DNA of 15,644 nt from Salegentibacter sp. (GTDB lineage Bacteria > Bacteroidota > Bacteroidia > Flavobacteriales > Flavobacteriaceae): NCBI GenBank assembly GCA_024635815.1, contig JAGXIG010000084.1, forward strand, positions 1 to 15,644. Direction: 5' to 3'. Below, piece after piece: positions 6,461 through 14,747 of this stretch. A program made the translations under genes and the position numbers. Numbering within the stretch: position 1 is the stretch's first letter; each line of letters starts with the position of its first letter. Below the pieces are notes generated by a model. That model was not told the origin of the DNA. It made no database searches and saw only the letters and a program-made list of their open reading frames with translations.

Positions 6461-8143
6461 TTAGCCATTGGTAGCAAATGCATTTTCCCATTCTTCTTTA
6501 AAGCTCGGAATTCGATTTCTTTTAATCTGTTTTAAGTAATTCGACACAATATTTCTATTAAGTTTCTTTACCCATTCGTCATCTCTTAAACTTGATTTGT
6601 AATCAAAGTCCTCATCAAAATCACCAACTTCTGCATTTAAATCAATTATTATATCGTCAATAATTACAGATAATGCCTGCTTTAAATAATCCCTGCTTTG
6701 TGCATCTTTGACGAAAAGGTTTGGATCTTGTATTAATGTACTTCCAATTTCATCGTTTGTCAAAATCCCCTTCGTAATATACATAAGAGCATATTTTGTT
6801 AATGCATATCTTGCTATTAGTTGATTTTCAATATCATTCATTTTATCTGCAAGCACCTCATCTAACAGCTGAATGAAAATAATACGGTAAGCCGTAACTT
6901 CTGGTCTTGCAAATAATTTATTATAAGCATCTTCGAAAACCTGATATTTTCTGTGAGTATTCCAAGGTTCTTCTAAATCGAAAGACATAAGAAATACTCC
7001 CATAAACTCATTTGAAATAACTTTTAATCCATCTGGTGTTTTGTCCCCTCGCTTTATTTCATAATAGTACTCATCACCAAACTTTTCGGCTATTTCATTT
7101 TGTAATCTGATTTGTATCTGATTGTAAGATTTAAAATCTCTCGGCTTTACGCCATTCTGACTATTTGAGTATTCTGTAATTTTTGAAGATAAGGCTGAAT
7201 TTATTGGAACCTTTATGACTTTAGTAAGAATCTTTAAGTCATCTGAAAGGTAAGATTGATTGCGGTATAGGGAAGTAAGACTTTGGCATCCATTTACAAC
7301 ATAAAACTTTTTAATTGTTAGCGATTCATCGTCCTTCTCAACATCTTCCGCAACAATGGTGATACCATTATGGAATAATGGAAACTGCTTGTGCAATGAA
7401 GGGTCTTTAATACTCCTGACAATTCCTTTATTGATCTTGGTGTTTCCTAGTGCTCCCCGGACATTATAGTCGAAAATTGATTGGTCATTTATACCATCTA
7501 AAGTCACTAGTTCTTTGGCTTTTATTGGTGCTATATAGGTTATGGTATCAGCATCAGCATAATATTTAGTTGTTTCATTTTCTGATACATCAAATTTTGC
7601 TTCTGCAAGCAAGTTGATTTCCTTTTTATCGCTTATATATTGTTCTTGAAGTATAGTTTTTCCAAAAAATTCTACGTTATCTATTTTATTTAGAAATGCT
7701 TCTCCATCACTTGATAAATCGACATTTGCGACAAAAATCCCTCGAATATTATATGCGTCAATTTTTTCCAACAGATCAAGTCTTTGTACAAGTGAAGCCA
7801 CTTGTGCTCTACCTGCCGTTTTCACCAGATTTTCAAGTTTTTCTTTTGTAGTAAACTGGTCTAATGTTCCTATGAATTCTTTGAGAGTAGTATCGCCAAT
7901 TGTCTTTTTTTCACTTTGAGCAATTTTAGTTTGAAAAATATCAATGGTTCCCAACCCCTCATTAAGGTAAATTCCATCTACTCCTTTGTCTCCTTTGTTG
8001 TCACAAACAGAATCAATAGCTAGCTGCTGGTCAAGACGAAAGTACTTTTCTAAATACCACATTAAGAAAGATGCACTTTCTGTTCTGCCATCTATGTTGT
8101 AGAATTCGATTTCTTCAAGTATTTCAGGATAATTTACATTCAT
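6461..8143 (-). CDS. AIPR-family protein (abortive phage infection), probable defence effector
   Basis: This 560-residue protein belongs to the AIPR family, named after an abortive-infection phage-resistance protein. The AIPR core is recognised by FDYNVRGALGN (about 224-234), FPLFHNGITIV (254-264) and FYVVNGCQSLTSLY (280-293), the spacing and residues typical of that domain. The N-terminal region has GVDGIYL (54-60) and IDIFQTK (67-73). This resembles the D...QxK active-site layout of Mrr-like PD-(D/E)XK nucleases; that assignment is inference. There is no signal peptide or membrane segment, so it is cytoplasmic. The ATG at 8143 is the family-like start; no TAnnTTTG box lies in the 91 bases upstream. 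It stands alone between two housekeeping regions with no visible methylase, integrase or partner. The length and full motif set suggest an intact gene. Antiphage activity is not shown by the sequence. Confidence 0.85.
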   Translation of the reverse strand: MNVNYPEILEEIEFYNIDGRTESASFLMWYLEKYFRLDQQLAIDSVCDNKGDKGVDGIYLNEGLGTIDIFQTKIAQSEKKTIGDTTLKEFIGTLDQFTTKEKLENLVKTAGRAQVASLVQRLDLLEKIDAYNIRGIFVANVDLSSDGEAFLNKIDNVEFFGKTILQEQYISDKKEINLLAEAKFDVSENETTKYYADADTITYIAPIKAKELVTLDGINDQSIFDYNVRGALGNTKINKGIVRSIKDPSLHKQFPLFHNGITIVAEDVEKDDESLTIKKFYVVNGCQSLTSLYRNQSYLSDDLKILTKVIKVPINSALSSKITEYSNSQNGVKPRDFKSYNQIQIRLQNEIAEKFGDEYYYEIKRGDKTPDGLKVISNEFMGVFLMSFDLEEPWNTHRKYQVFEDAYNKLFARPEVTAYRIIFIQLLDEVLADKMNDIENQLIARYALTKYALMYITKGILTNDEIGSTLIQDPNLFVKDAQSRDYLKQALSVIIDDIIIDLNAEVGDFDEDFDYKSSLRDDEWVKKLNRNIVSNYLKQIKRNRIPSFKEEWENAFATNG

Positions 8144-8234
8144 CTTGTTTGTTTTTTGGTTGTGACTAACATGGATGTTAAAACACCAGGAGTACAGTTC
8201 TATCTAATCTGACCGAAATTAAAAATCTTAAAAA

Positions 8235-9458
8235 TTACATTTCCAGGATCCAATCTGCCGGATCCATCTTTTGCATATTTTTATAAATCAGGAAATGCAG
8301 GGTGGTTTTTCCTGAAGTTCGGCTGGTGGCTACTGCCCCAAGCTCCTGCCCGGTATTTACCACATCGCCCCTCTTTACAAAAACTTTTTCAAGGTTATCA
8401 TAAATGGTGATGTAGTCTCCGTGCCTTACCATTACAGCTTTATTAGCTCCTTTTAGCACCTGAACTTCACTTACTGTTCCATTAAAAACAGCACGGGCTT
8501 TTCCACCGGTATCGGTATCAATATTTACCCCGTTATTATTAATGGAAATAGTTTTTACAATGGGGTGTGGCTGTGTTCCAAAACGGGAAGTAACAACTCC
8601 AGATCTTACGGGCCAGGGCAATCGGCCTTTGTTTTTTACAAAATCGGCCGCAAGGGCTTTTGCGGCAGGGGTTAATTCGTAAACATCCCTTTCAGCAGAA
8701 CCGCTTTCTTCATTGGATTTTGCAATAGACTCACGAATCATTTTTTCAATTTGTGCATCTATTTTATTGATCTCCTGTTGTTTTTGCCTGATCTGCGCAG
8801 CAAATTCCCCTTCCTTACTTCTAATATTCTGCATTAAATCCTGCTGTGCCGCTTTGTTTTTCTCCAATTGAGCGCGAGTTTGCCTGTTTTCGACAATAAG
8901 TGCATCCTTGGTTTCTTTTTGATCGGCTAAATCGGCATTAAGTTGCTGTAATTCTTCCGCACGTGCCATAATTTCGTCTCCCTGCTGCTTCCTGTAATTT
9001 GTGTACTGCTTCATATATTGCAAGCGTTTATAGGCCTGCAAAAAGTTTTCAGAAGATAACAGAAACATTATTCTACTTTGGGTAGATTTACTTTTGTAAG
9101 ATTTCTCTATCATCTTTGCATAATCTTCCTTAAGCTGTTCCAATTCATCCCTAAGTCTTGAGATTTTATTGGTATTAGCGCTAATTTGATTGGTTAAAAG
9201 ATTTGCCTGCTGGTTAGTTACTTTTATTAAATTCTCTGTACTTCTAATTTGCTGATCTAAGTCTTCAACCTGACTTAAAACCGAACGTTCTTTTTGCTTG
9301 TTACTACTTCTTAACTCATTAATACGAGTTATTTCGTTTCTAAGTTCAAGCCGTTTTTTCTCCAGGGTTTCACGAGTTGTTTGAGCTGACAAATTTCCCG
9401 CAGAAAGCAGTAAAAAAACGATGCAAAATAAAATCCCAGAAAATTTCTTAAGCTTCAT
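8235..9458 (-). CDS. EnvC-like murein hydrolase activator (degenerate M23/LytM domain)
   Basis: This 407-residue periplasmic protein has a signal peptide (1-26, cut after NLSAQ), a long coiled coil (about 28-250) and a C-terminal LytM/M23 domain (about 285-405). Active M23 peptidases coordinate zinc through HxxxD and HxH motifs. Here the first site reads NNGVN (308-312, His and Asp both replaced by Asn) and the second reads TLH (386-388, first His lost). Catalysis is therefore unlikely, which matches EnvC-type proteins that activate N-acetylmuramoyl-L-alanine amidases at the septum. The start overlaps the stop of the DUF4292 gene by one base (TAATG), indicating translational coupling. It is the last gene of the long minus-strand envelope cluster. 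The amidase partner is not in this window. Confidence 0.92.
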   Translation of the reverse strand: MKLKKFSGILFCIVFLLLSAGNLSAQTTRETLEKKRLELRNEITRINELRSSNKQKERSVLSQVEDLDQQIRSTENLIKVTNQQANLLTNQISANTNKISRLRDELEQLKEDYAKMIEKSYKSKSTQSRIMFLLSSENFLQAYKRLQYMKQYTNYRKQQGDEIMARAEELQQLNADLADQKETKDALIVENRQTRAQLEKNKAAQQDLMQNIRSKEGEFAAQIRQKQQEINKIDAQIEKMIRESIAKSNEESGSAERDVYELTPAAKALAADFVKNKGRLPWPVRSGVVTSRFGTQPHPIVKTISINNNGVNIDTDTGGKARAVFNGTVSEVQVLKGANKAVMVRHGDYITIYDNLEKVFVKRGDVVNTGQELGAVATSRTSGKTTLHFLIYKNMQKMDPADWILEM

Positions 9459-10228
9459 TATAAACTAATTTCTTCATAACCTGACGGAATATCAAAAGGA
9501 AAACTCAATTCTCCGCGGTCGAATTCCAGTGAACGATAGGTGAGTTCTATTCTTGTACTACTCCCGGCCTCATTGGCAATAATATTTATCCCTTCAGGAA
9601 AAATCTTTCCTTCTACTTCCTGGTAATCTGAATAAGTTACTGTTACACTTTTGTTCTCGCGGGTTTGAGCAAGTTGCTGGGCTGATGCCTTGAAATTCCC
9701 AGGATTTATCAAGAACATTTTCTTGATTAAACCTTCTACGGAAGGCATAAATTGAAAGCCTTTGGCGGTTTGAGAAAATTCAAATTCTTCATCCCTAAGG
9801 TCATAAATAGCCTGGCCTATTAATAAATTCTGAAGCTTTTGAAAGTCTAATGGCGTGCCCAACAAATCACTTAACAACCTGAAATCACCATCAAAGTAGG
9901 TTTGACTTACTTTTTCATAATAACTCACCCGGGAAGGTGTGATATAAGCTTTTGCCACCGGAAATCCCAAAACTGAGGCACTCATCCAAATCGCTTTATC
10001 TTTTTCCATTCTAAAGCTTAAATTCACCGATTGGGTGCGTTCTTCGCTTTGGTAAACCGTTCTTAATCTCCCACTAAGGGTTTTAAAATTGGTTTCAGTA
10101 TCATAATGGCTTTCTATAATATTTGCGGCTTCAGCATTTTTAGTAGCAATTCCTTTTATTCCCTTCCGGCTTCCGCAGGAAACAACAAAAAGGCTCAATA
10201 ATATTAATCCTAAAATCTTTCTATACAT
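9458..10228 (-). CDS. DUF4292-family outer-envelope lipoprotein
   Basis: This 256-residue lipoprotein has a type II signal sequence ending in the lipobox FVVSC, with Cys18 the predicted lipidated residue. The mature part begins GSRKG, with no inner-membrane retention Asp after the Cys. The body (KDKAIWMSASVLGFPVAKAY, then RVSYYEKVSQTYFDGDF and LLSDLLGTPLDFQKLQNLL) is typical of DUF4292, a Bacteroidota family of unknown function whose predicted fold resembles LolA/LolB-type half-barrels; the fold statement is from memory and worth testing. The start codon directly follows the TPR gene stop (zero gap), and the stop overlaps the EnvC-like start. Inference: the three proteins act together in envelope assembly or cell separation. 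No catalytic motif is visible. Confidence 0.88.
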   Translation of the reverse strand: MYRKILGLILLSLFVVSCGSRKGIKGIATKNAEAANIIESHYDTETNFKTLSGRLRTVYQSEERTQSVNLSFRMEKDKAIWMSASVLGFPVAKAYITPSRVSYYEKVSQTYFDGDFRLLSDLLGTPLDFQKLQNLLIGQAIYDLRDEEFEFSQTAKGFQFMPSVEGLIKKMFLINPGNFKASAQQLAQTRENKSVTVTYSDYQEVEGKIFPEGINIIANEAGSSTRIELTYRSLEFDRGELSFPFDIPSGYEEISL

Positions 10229-11605
10229 CTATTCAATTTCTTTAATTAATGCTTCGGCTTTACGTGAAAATTCAGCCGATTTTTTTTCTTCTCCCAGTTC
10301 TCCATGCGCCCTGCTTAATTGAGTGTAAAAGTCAACTTCCATCCTTGGATTATCAATTAGGTAATCCAGGCCAAATGTAAGTATTTCTATAGCTTCACGA
10401 TATTCTTTCAATTGGTTTAATGCAATACCCTGTAATAAAAATAAAACAGGCTGTGCGGGAAACACCTCCAACATTTCTTTAGTCAAATCCCGGGCCTCTT
10501 TATACTTTTCTAACTCTATTTGTAGTAAAATAGTATTTTTCACTAGCTGAAAATCTTCTGTGCTTGCTGCTAAACCGGCTTCAAAAAAATTAAGTGCCTC
10601 TTCAATTCGACCACGATTCAAATAATATTGACCTAATTGACCATATAGTTTTGGCGCATTCTCACGTTCACTAAGCATTTTACTTACCTGCATTAGATCG
10701 CCTTCATATTCAGGATTATTATCTACAAAAAGCAAGAAATCGTTTAATACCTTAAACTTAGATTCTGGATCTATTTCTTCGCTTTCAAAAACAATTTTCA
10801 TTGAATTTACAGCATCATCAGGTTCCTCCCGATCCAGGTGGAATTTATAAAGCGCCAAATGTACCAGGGTAGAACCGGGGTTTGCAGCTAATAATTCCTG
10901 CGCGGTATTGTAGGCCTCTTCATTTTCGCCCTGATCACTGTAGATGTAAATCAGGTTCAGGTAATTTTGTTCATTTTCGGGATTACTGCTTATACTTTCT
11001 TTAAGGTTTTCTATTTGCGCAGCCGTATCCCCGGTACGAGCAAAAATTTGTCTGCGTAATTTGTTTCGGTAAGTGCTGGGACCCTCTTGTTTATCCAGTT
11101 CCTCTATAGTTTGAAGGGCCTCCTCGTATTGTTGATCGAGCAGATAAATATTGGCAAGCTTTTCTTTATAATCTCCGTCAAAGTCCTGTAATTTCAGTAA
11201 GGTTGTAATGGCTGCATCATATTGCTGGGCACGGGTGTAGCTTTTATAAAGTTCGTTTAAAACGTCTTCCCTTTTTGGAGCTAATTGGTTTGCTTTTTCC
11301 AGATTGGTTATCGCCTCATCATACTCCTTTAATTCATTATAATTTCTCGCCTTTTCAAAATACACCACCGGATTTTCAGGTTCCAGCTTCTGGCATTCCT
11401 CTAGAGCTATTAAGGCTTTTTCATAGTTTTCAATGCCTTTTTGTTTCAGGGCTTCAAAGAATTGCTCCTGAAATTCATCGGTTACATTGCCTAGATCGTC
11501 CTGATTTACTTCTTCCAGCATAACTTCCTCTTCCTGGGCAAAACTGCCCTGAAAATTGAATAAAGCTCCTGAAAGCATAGCAATAATGAAGAAGTTCTTT
11601 TTCAT
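10229..11605 (-). CDS. Exported tetratricopeptide-repeat protein
   Basis: This 458-residue protein has an N-terminal signal peptide (MKKNFFIIAML through GSFAQ, cleavage near residue 24) followed by an acidic stretch (EEEVMLEEVNQDD). The rest is almost entirely TPR repeats. Repeat signatures include ALIALEECQKLEPENP, AITNLEKANQLAPKRE, AYNTAQELLAANPGS and ALNFFEAGLAASTED, with further degenerate units to the C-terminus. TPR arrays are protein-binding scaffolds, and the signal peptide places this one in the periplasm or at the outer membrane. The stop codon TAG is followed immediately by the ATG of the DUF4292 gene. It is preceded by a 70-base gap holding an 11-bp hairpin. Its binding partner is unknown; the most likely candidates by position are the DUF4292 lipoprotein and the EnvC-like protein. 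Confidence 0.92.
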   Translation of the reverse strand: MKKNFFIIAMLSGALFNFQGSFAQEEEVMLEEVNQDDLGNVTDEFQEQFFEALKQKGIENYEKALIALEECQKLEPENPVVYFEKARNYNELKEYDEAITNLEKANQLAPKREDVLNELYKSYTRAQQYDAAITTLLKLQDFDGDYKEKLANIYLLDQQYEEALQTIEELDKQEGPSTYRNKLRRQIFARTGDTAAQIENLKESISSNPENEQNYLNLIYIYSDQGENEEAYNTAQELLAANPGSTLVHLALYKFHLDREEPDDAVNSMKIVFESEEIDPESKFKVLNDFLLFVDNNPEYEGDLMQVSKMLSERENAPKLYGQLGQYYLNRGRIEEALNFFEAGLAASTEDFQLVKNTILLQIELEKYKEARDLTKEMLEVFPAQPVLFLLQGIALNQLKEYREAIEILTFGLDYLIDNPRMEVDFYTQLSRAHGELGEEKKSAEFSRKAEALIKEIE

Positions 11606-11633
11606 AAATAATTTTTCAGGACATGTGAAATAG

Positions 11634-11666
11634 GGCTGATTGAAAAAACTGAGACTTCAACCAGCC
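11634..11666 (-). promoter_or_regulatory. Intercistronic hairpin upstream of the TPR gene
   Basis: On the minus-strand RNA, GGCUGGUUGAA (from 11666 down) pairs with UUCAAUCAGCC (ending at 11634). This gives 11 pairs including one G-U, with an 11-base loop. No U-run follows, so it is not a classic terminator. It lies 29 bases before the TPR start and 10 bases after the nucleotidyltransferase stop. An mRNA-stabilising, processing or weak attenuating structure is plausible. Confidence 0.5.
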
Positions 11667-11675
11667 TTACGCAAG

Positions 11676-12692
11676 TTATTCTAAAGTTGAATAATCACCG
11701 ATACTAATCTGGGTAAATTCGCCATTAAATTTCGCGAAATTCCCGATCATCGCGTTATCCAGTTTTGCATTTTTTATTTCAGCAAAGGTTTGGATTAAGC
11801 TATTTTTAATTTCAGAATTAGTAATTTTAGTTCCGTCTCCAACTGAAACATTAGGGCCAATTTTCGCGTTTACTAATTCTACATTTTCGCCAATATAACA
11901 AGGTTCGGTAATTTCAGAATTAGTGATTTTTACAGAATCTGAAATCAATTTTTCACCATCCTGGTGAAGGAAATTAAGCATTCTGCCGTTGGTTTCTACG
12001 GTTACATCTTTGTTTCCGCAATCCATCCATTCGTCTACAGTCCCGGTTTTGAAAACTCTATCTTCTGCCATCATTTTTTTGATACCGTCATTAATCTGGT
12101 ATTCGCCACCGTGCATTAGGTTTTCATTCAGAACTTCTTCCAGTTTCCCTTTTAAGACCGCGATATCTTTGAAATAGTAGATTCCAATAACGGCCTGGTC
12201 GCTTACAAATTCTTTAGGCTTCTCAACCAGTTCTATAATTTCGTCTTTTTCATTAAGATTTACCACACCAAAAGCTTCTGGATTTTCCACTTTTTTAGTC
12301 CAGATAACCCCATCGGCATCTTTATCCAGTTTAAAATCGGCTTTTATCAAGGTGTCGGCATAAGCAACTACTGCAGGACCGGATAGGGATTCTTTAGCGC
12401 TCATAATAGCGTGACCGGTTCCCAAAGGTTGATCTTGCCTGTAGATAGAAGCTTTTGCATTTAAGCTTGTTGCCAGGTCTTTTAAACTTGCAACCACATC
12501 TTCTCCAAAAAACGCCGGATCGCCCAAAATAAAGGCAATCTCATTTATAGGTTGGTCAAGTACTTTTGCAATATCTTCTACCAAGCGGTGTACGATTGGT
12601 TTTCCCGCTACGGGAATTAAAGGTTTTGGAATGGTTAAGGTATGAGGACGAAGTCGTGAACCACGACCCGCCATAGGCACTATAATCTTCAT
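11676..12692 (-). CDS. Sugar-phosphate nucleotidyltransferase (glucose-1-phosphate thymidylyltransferase-like)
   Basis: The enzyme couples an NTP with a sugar-1-phosphate to give an NDP-sugar for polysaccharide or glycan synthesis. The 338-residue protein starts with the nucleotidyltransferase signature MAGRGSRLRPHTLTIPKPLI (7-26), followed by PVAGKP. It has the LGTGHAI substrate loop, the metal-binding-type YADT, and the VEKPKEFVSD/IGIYYF segment. From about residue 250 there is a left-handed beta-helix-type tail with repeats such as VKITNSEITEPCYIGENVEL and KIGPNVSVGDGTKITNSEIK. That tail is typical of trimeric enzymes, some with an acyltransferase-like C-terminal domain. Substrate (glucose-1-P, mannose-1-P or another) cannot be decided. 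It is separated by 145 bases from dut upstream and by 70 bases from the TPR gene downstream. Its flippase neighbour points to surface glycan synthesis. Confidence 0.92.
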   Translation of the reverse strand: MKIIVPMAGRGSRLRPHTLTIPKPLIPVAGKPIVHRLVEDIAKVLDQPINEIAFILGDPAFFGEDVVASLKDLATSLNAKASIYRQDQPLGTGHAIMSAKESLSGPAVVAYADTLIKADFKLDKDADGVIWTKKVENPEAFGVVNLNEKDEIIELVEKPKEFVSDQAVIGIYYFKDIAVLKGKLEEVLNENLMHGGEYQINDGIKKMMAEDRVFKTGTVDEWMDCGNKDVTVETNGRMLNFLHQDGEKLISDSVKITNSEITEPCYIGENVELVNAKIGPNVSVGDGTKITNSEIKNSLIQTFAEIKNAKLDNAMIGNFAKFNGEFTQISIGDYSTLE

Positions 12693-12778
12693 TTATTTAA
12701 TATTTGTCATTTCCGCACTTCGATTATTCTCAGCATAAACTACAACGGAAATCATTGTTTAAAATTAATTTTGCACAA

Positions 12779-12794
12779 ATAACCCGAAGGTTAT
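12779..12794 (-). promoter_or_regulatory. UUCG-tetraloop hairpin after dut
   Basis: On the minus-strand RNA this reads AUAACC-UUCG-GGUUAU, six perfect pairs closed by the very stable C(UUCG)G tetraloop. It lies about 44 bases downstream of the dut stop codon and is followed by UUGUGC rather than a U-run. It may protect or end the upstream transcript, or pause polymerase in the 145-base gap before the nucleotidyltransferase gene. No promoter box was recognised in that gap. Confidence 0.45.
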
Positions 12795-12837
12795 AAATCA
12801 TTAAGGCTTCCTTTTGCAAGCTCAGAACAACCTCTCT

Positions 12838-13272
12838 TTATTTACTTCCTGTACTTCCAAAGCCACCGGCACCACGAGTAGTTTCCCCCAGTATTTCAAC
12901 TTCCTTCCAGGAAATATGTTCGTGTTTAGAAATAACCATTTGAGCCACACGCTCGCCATTTTCTATGGTAAACTCGTCGTTAGACAAATTCACTAAAATC
13001 ACTCCAATTTCCCCACGGTAATCGGCATCAATGGTTCCGGGCGAATTAAGCACAGTAATTCCTTTTTTGGCAGCAAGACCACTTCTTGGTCTTACTTGAG
13101 CTTCGTAACCTACCGGAAGCTCAATAAAAAGTCCAGTTTTTACAATGGTACGCTCTAATGGTTTTAACGTAATCGCTTCAGAAATATTGGCGCGAAGATC
13201 CATTCCTGCTGAAGCTTCACTTTCGTAATGTGGCACTTTGTGCGCCGATTTATTGATGATCTTTACTTGCAT
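12838..13272 (-). CDS. dut: dUTP diphosphatase
   Basis: This enzyme hydrolyses dUTP to dUMP and pyrophosphate, keeping uracil out of DNA and feeding thymidylate synthesis. The 144-residue length is normal for the trimeric enzyme. All five conserved motifs are present: ASAGMDLRA (20-28), RPRSGLA (61-67), [15 protein letters not shown] (79-93, with the catalytic Asp), GERVAQMVI (106-114) and the Gly-rich C-terminal arm [12 protein letters not shown] (131-142). The ATG lies two bases after the flippase stop codon, so the two genes are almost certainly co-transcribed. A nucleotide-hygiene gene inside an envelope cluster is odd functionally. I recall a similar order in other Flavobacteriia but have not checked it. 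Confidence 0.98.
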   Translation of the reverse strand: MQVKIINKSAHKVPHYESEASAGMDLRANISEAITLKPLERTIVKTGLFIELPVGYEAQVRPRSGLAAKKGITVLNSPGTIDADYRGEIGVILVNLSNDEFTIENGERVAQMVISKHEHISWKEVEILGETTRGAGGFGSTGSK

Positions 13273-13274
13273 AG

Positions 13275-14726
13275 TTAAGATTGTAAAATTTTGATAAGTT
13301 GTTTTCTTTCAGAGACATATACGGTTCCAAGAAAGATGATTAATAAGATAATTCCAACGAAATAATTTCCGCGGAAAACATAAAATGAAAATACCGAAAA
13401 TAAGACGGACAGCACTAAATAGCCGCCTATTTTTTTAAGGTTATACGGAATGGGATAATATTTTCTTCCATAGAAATAAGAAAGCAGCATCATCACCCCG
13501 TATGCGACTAAAGTTGCAATTGCAGAACCAGTATAACTAATAATTGGAATTAGCAGAATGTTGAGCGCGAGGGTAAATAAAGCACCAACTACTGAAATAT
13601 ATCCACCAAATCGGGTACGGTCTGTAATCTTATACCAAACCGAAAGATTATGATAAATTCCAAGGAACAGGTTTGCGAGTAAGATGAGCGGCACAATATG
13701 CATCGCCTCCCAATAGGAGCTATTTTGGATTAATAGTTCTTTTAAAATATCTATAAAAACGATTACGGCAATAAGAATAAAACTTCCAAAAACCACAAAA
13801 TATTTGGTGATTATAGCATAGGTTTCCTGGGCGTTTTTAGCTTTAGCGTGGCTAAAGAAAAAGGGTTCTATCCCTAATCTAAAGGCCGTTGCAAAAAGCG
13901 TCATAAACAAAGCCAATTTATAACAGGCAGCGTAGGCACCAATTTCCTCTCGAGCTATATCTTGCGGAAGCAGATAATCTAGCATTATCCTGTCGAAAAC
14001 TTCGTTTATCGAAAAAGCAAGTCCGGCGATTAAGACCGGTAACGCATAAGACATCATGGATTTCCAAAGCTTGCTATTAAAGCTGAAATCTATTTTAAAA
14101 TAGAAAGGCAGCATAATTAACAGCGTGACACCGCTGGCCACCAGGTTGGAAATAAAGATATAACTGATCTCAAAATCTTGTACATAAATACTGTGAAAAA
14201 CTGAATTTTCTTCGGCCAGATCTCCTAAGAATAGTAAAAAGAAGATGTTTAATCCAAGATTTATGCAAACATTTATAATTTTAATTATAGCAAAACGCAT
14301 AGGTTTTTCGGCTGCCCGCAACCAGGTGAATGGGATAATCACCAAAGCATCCAGAAATAGAATCCAAATGACGAGCTGAATGTATTTAACCGGAATATTC
14401 GCCATTTCAGCAATAAAATCCTGCACTAAGAATGCGGCAGCAAAAAATACTAAAGAAGTAGCAACAATAGACCATCCGGAAGTGCTTAAAACCTCCTTGC
14501 TGTTTTTCATTTTATTGTAAAACCTGAAAAAGGCGGTTTCCATCCCGTAAGCCAGGATGACATTAAAAAACACAAAATAGGCGAAAATTATTGAAACTTC
14601 GCCGTATTCTTCTTTCGGTAAAACGTGGGTATAAAGTGGTATTAATAAAACATTCAGCATACGCGGCAACACCGTGGCGAGGCCATAGACAAATGTTTGC
14701 TGAAAGAGTTTCTTAAAGGTACTCAA
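13275..14726 (-). CDS. Oligosaccharide flippase / polysaccharide biosynthesis membrane protein (Wzx-like, MOP superfamily)
   Basis: This 483-residue integral membrane protein has about 12-14 hydrophobic helices spread over its whole length. The N-terminal segment [20 protein letters not shown] and the following [20 protein letters not shown] are typical of Wzx/RfbX-type flippases. These move lipid-linked glycans across the inner membrane for O-antigen, capsule or other surface polysaccharides. The start codon is TTG at 14726. There is no in-frame ATG upstream (a stop lies five codons before), and the next internal ATG would remove the conserved first helix, so the TTG is preferred. It follows the broken lipoprotein gene by 21 bases and precedes dut by two. 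The nucleotidyltransferase two genes downstream could supply activated sugar for the same glycan, which is inference. Confidence 0.92.
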   Translation of the reverse strand: MSTFKKLFQQTFVYGLATVLPRMLNVLLIPLYTHVLPKEEYGEVSIIFAYFVFFNVILAYGMETAFFRFYNKMKNSKEVLSTSGWSIVATSLVFFAAAFLVQDFIAEMANIPVKYIQLVIWILFLDALVIIPFTWLRAAEKPMRFAIIKIINVCINLGLNIFFLLFLGDLAEENSVFHSIYVQDFEISYIFISNLVASGVTLLIMLPFYFKIDFSFNSKLWKSMMSYALPVLIAGLAFSINEVFDRIMLDYLLPQDIAREEIGAYAACYKLALFMTLFATAFRLGIEPFFFSHAKAKNAQETYAIITKYFVVFGSFILIAVIVFIDILKELLIQNSSYWEAMHIVPLILLANLFLGIYHNLSVWYKITDRTRFGGYISVVGALFTLALNILLIPIISYTGSAIATLVAYGVMMLLSYFYGRKYYPIPYNLKKIGGYLVLSVLFSVFSFYVFRGNYFVGIILLIIFLGTVYVSERKQLIKILQS

Positions 14727-14747
14727 CAGAAGGGGAAATTAAATTTT

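Noticed and set aside
6461..8143. Foreign base composition of the AIPR gene
   Set aside because: Hand counts on a few 60-base lines ranged from about 25 to 42 percent GC, the same spread as lines from the EnvC-like gene, so no difference can be claimed without a full calculation.
8219..8235. Repeated TTAAAAAT after the EnvC-like gene as a terminator or att site
   Set aside because: It is a short AT-rich direct repeat without a stable stem and has no counterpart on the other side of the AIPR gene.
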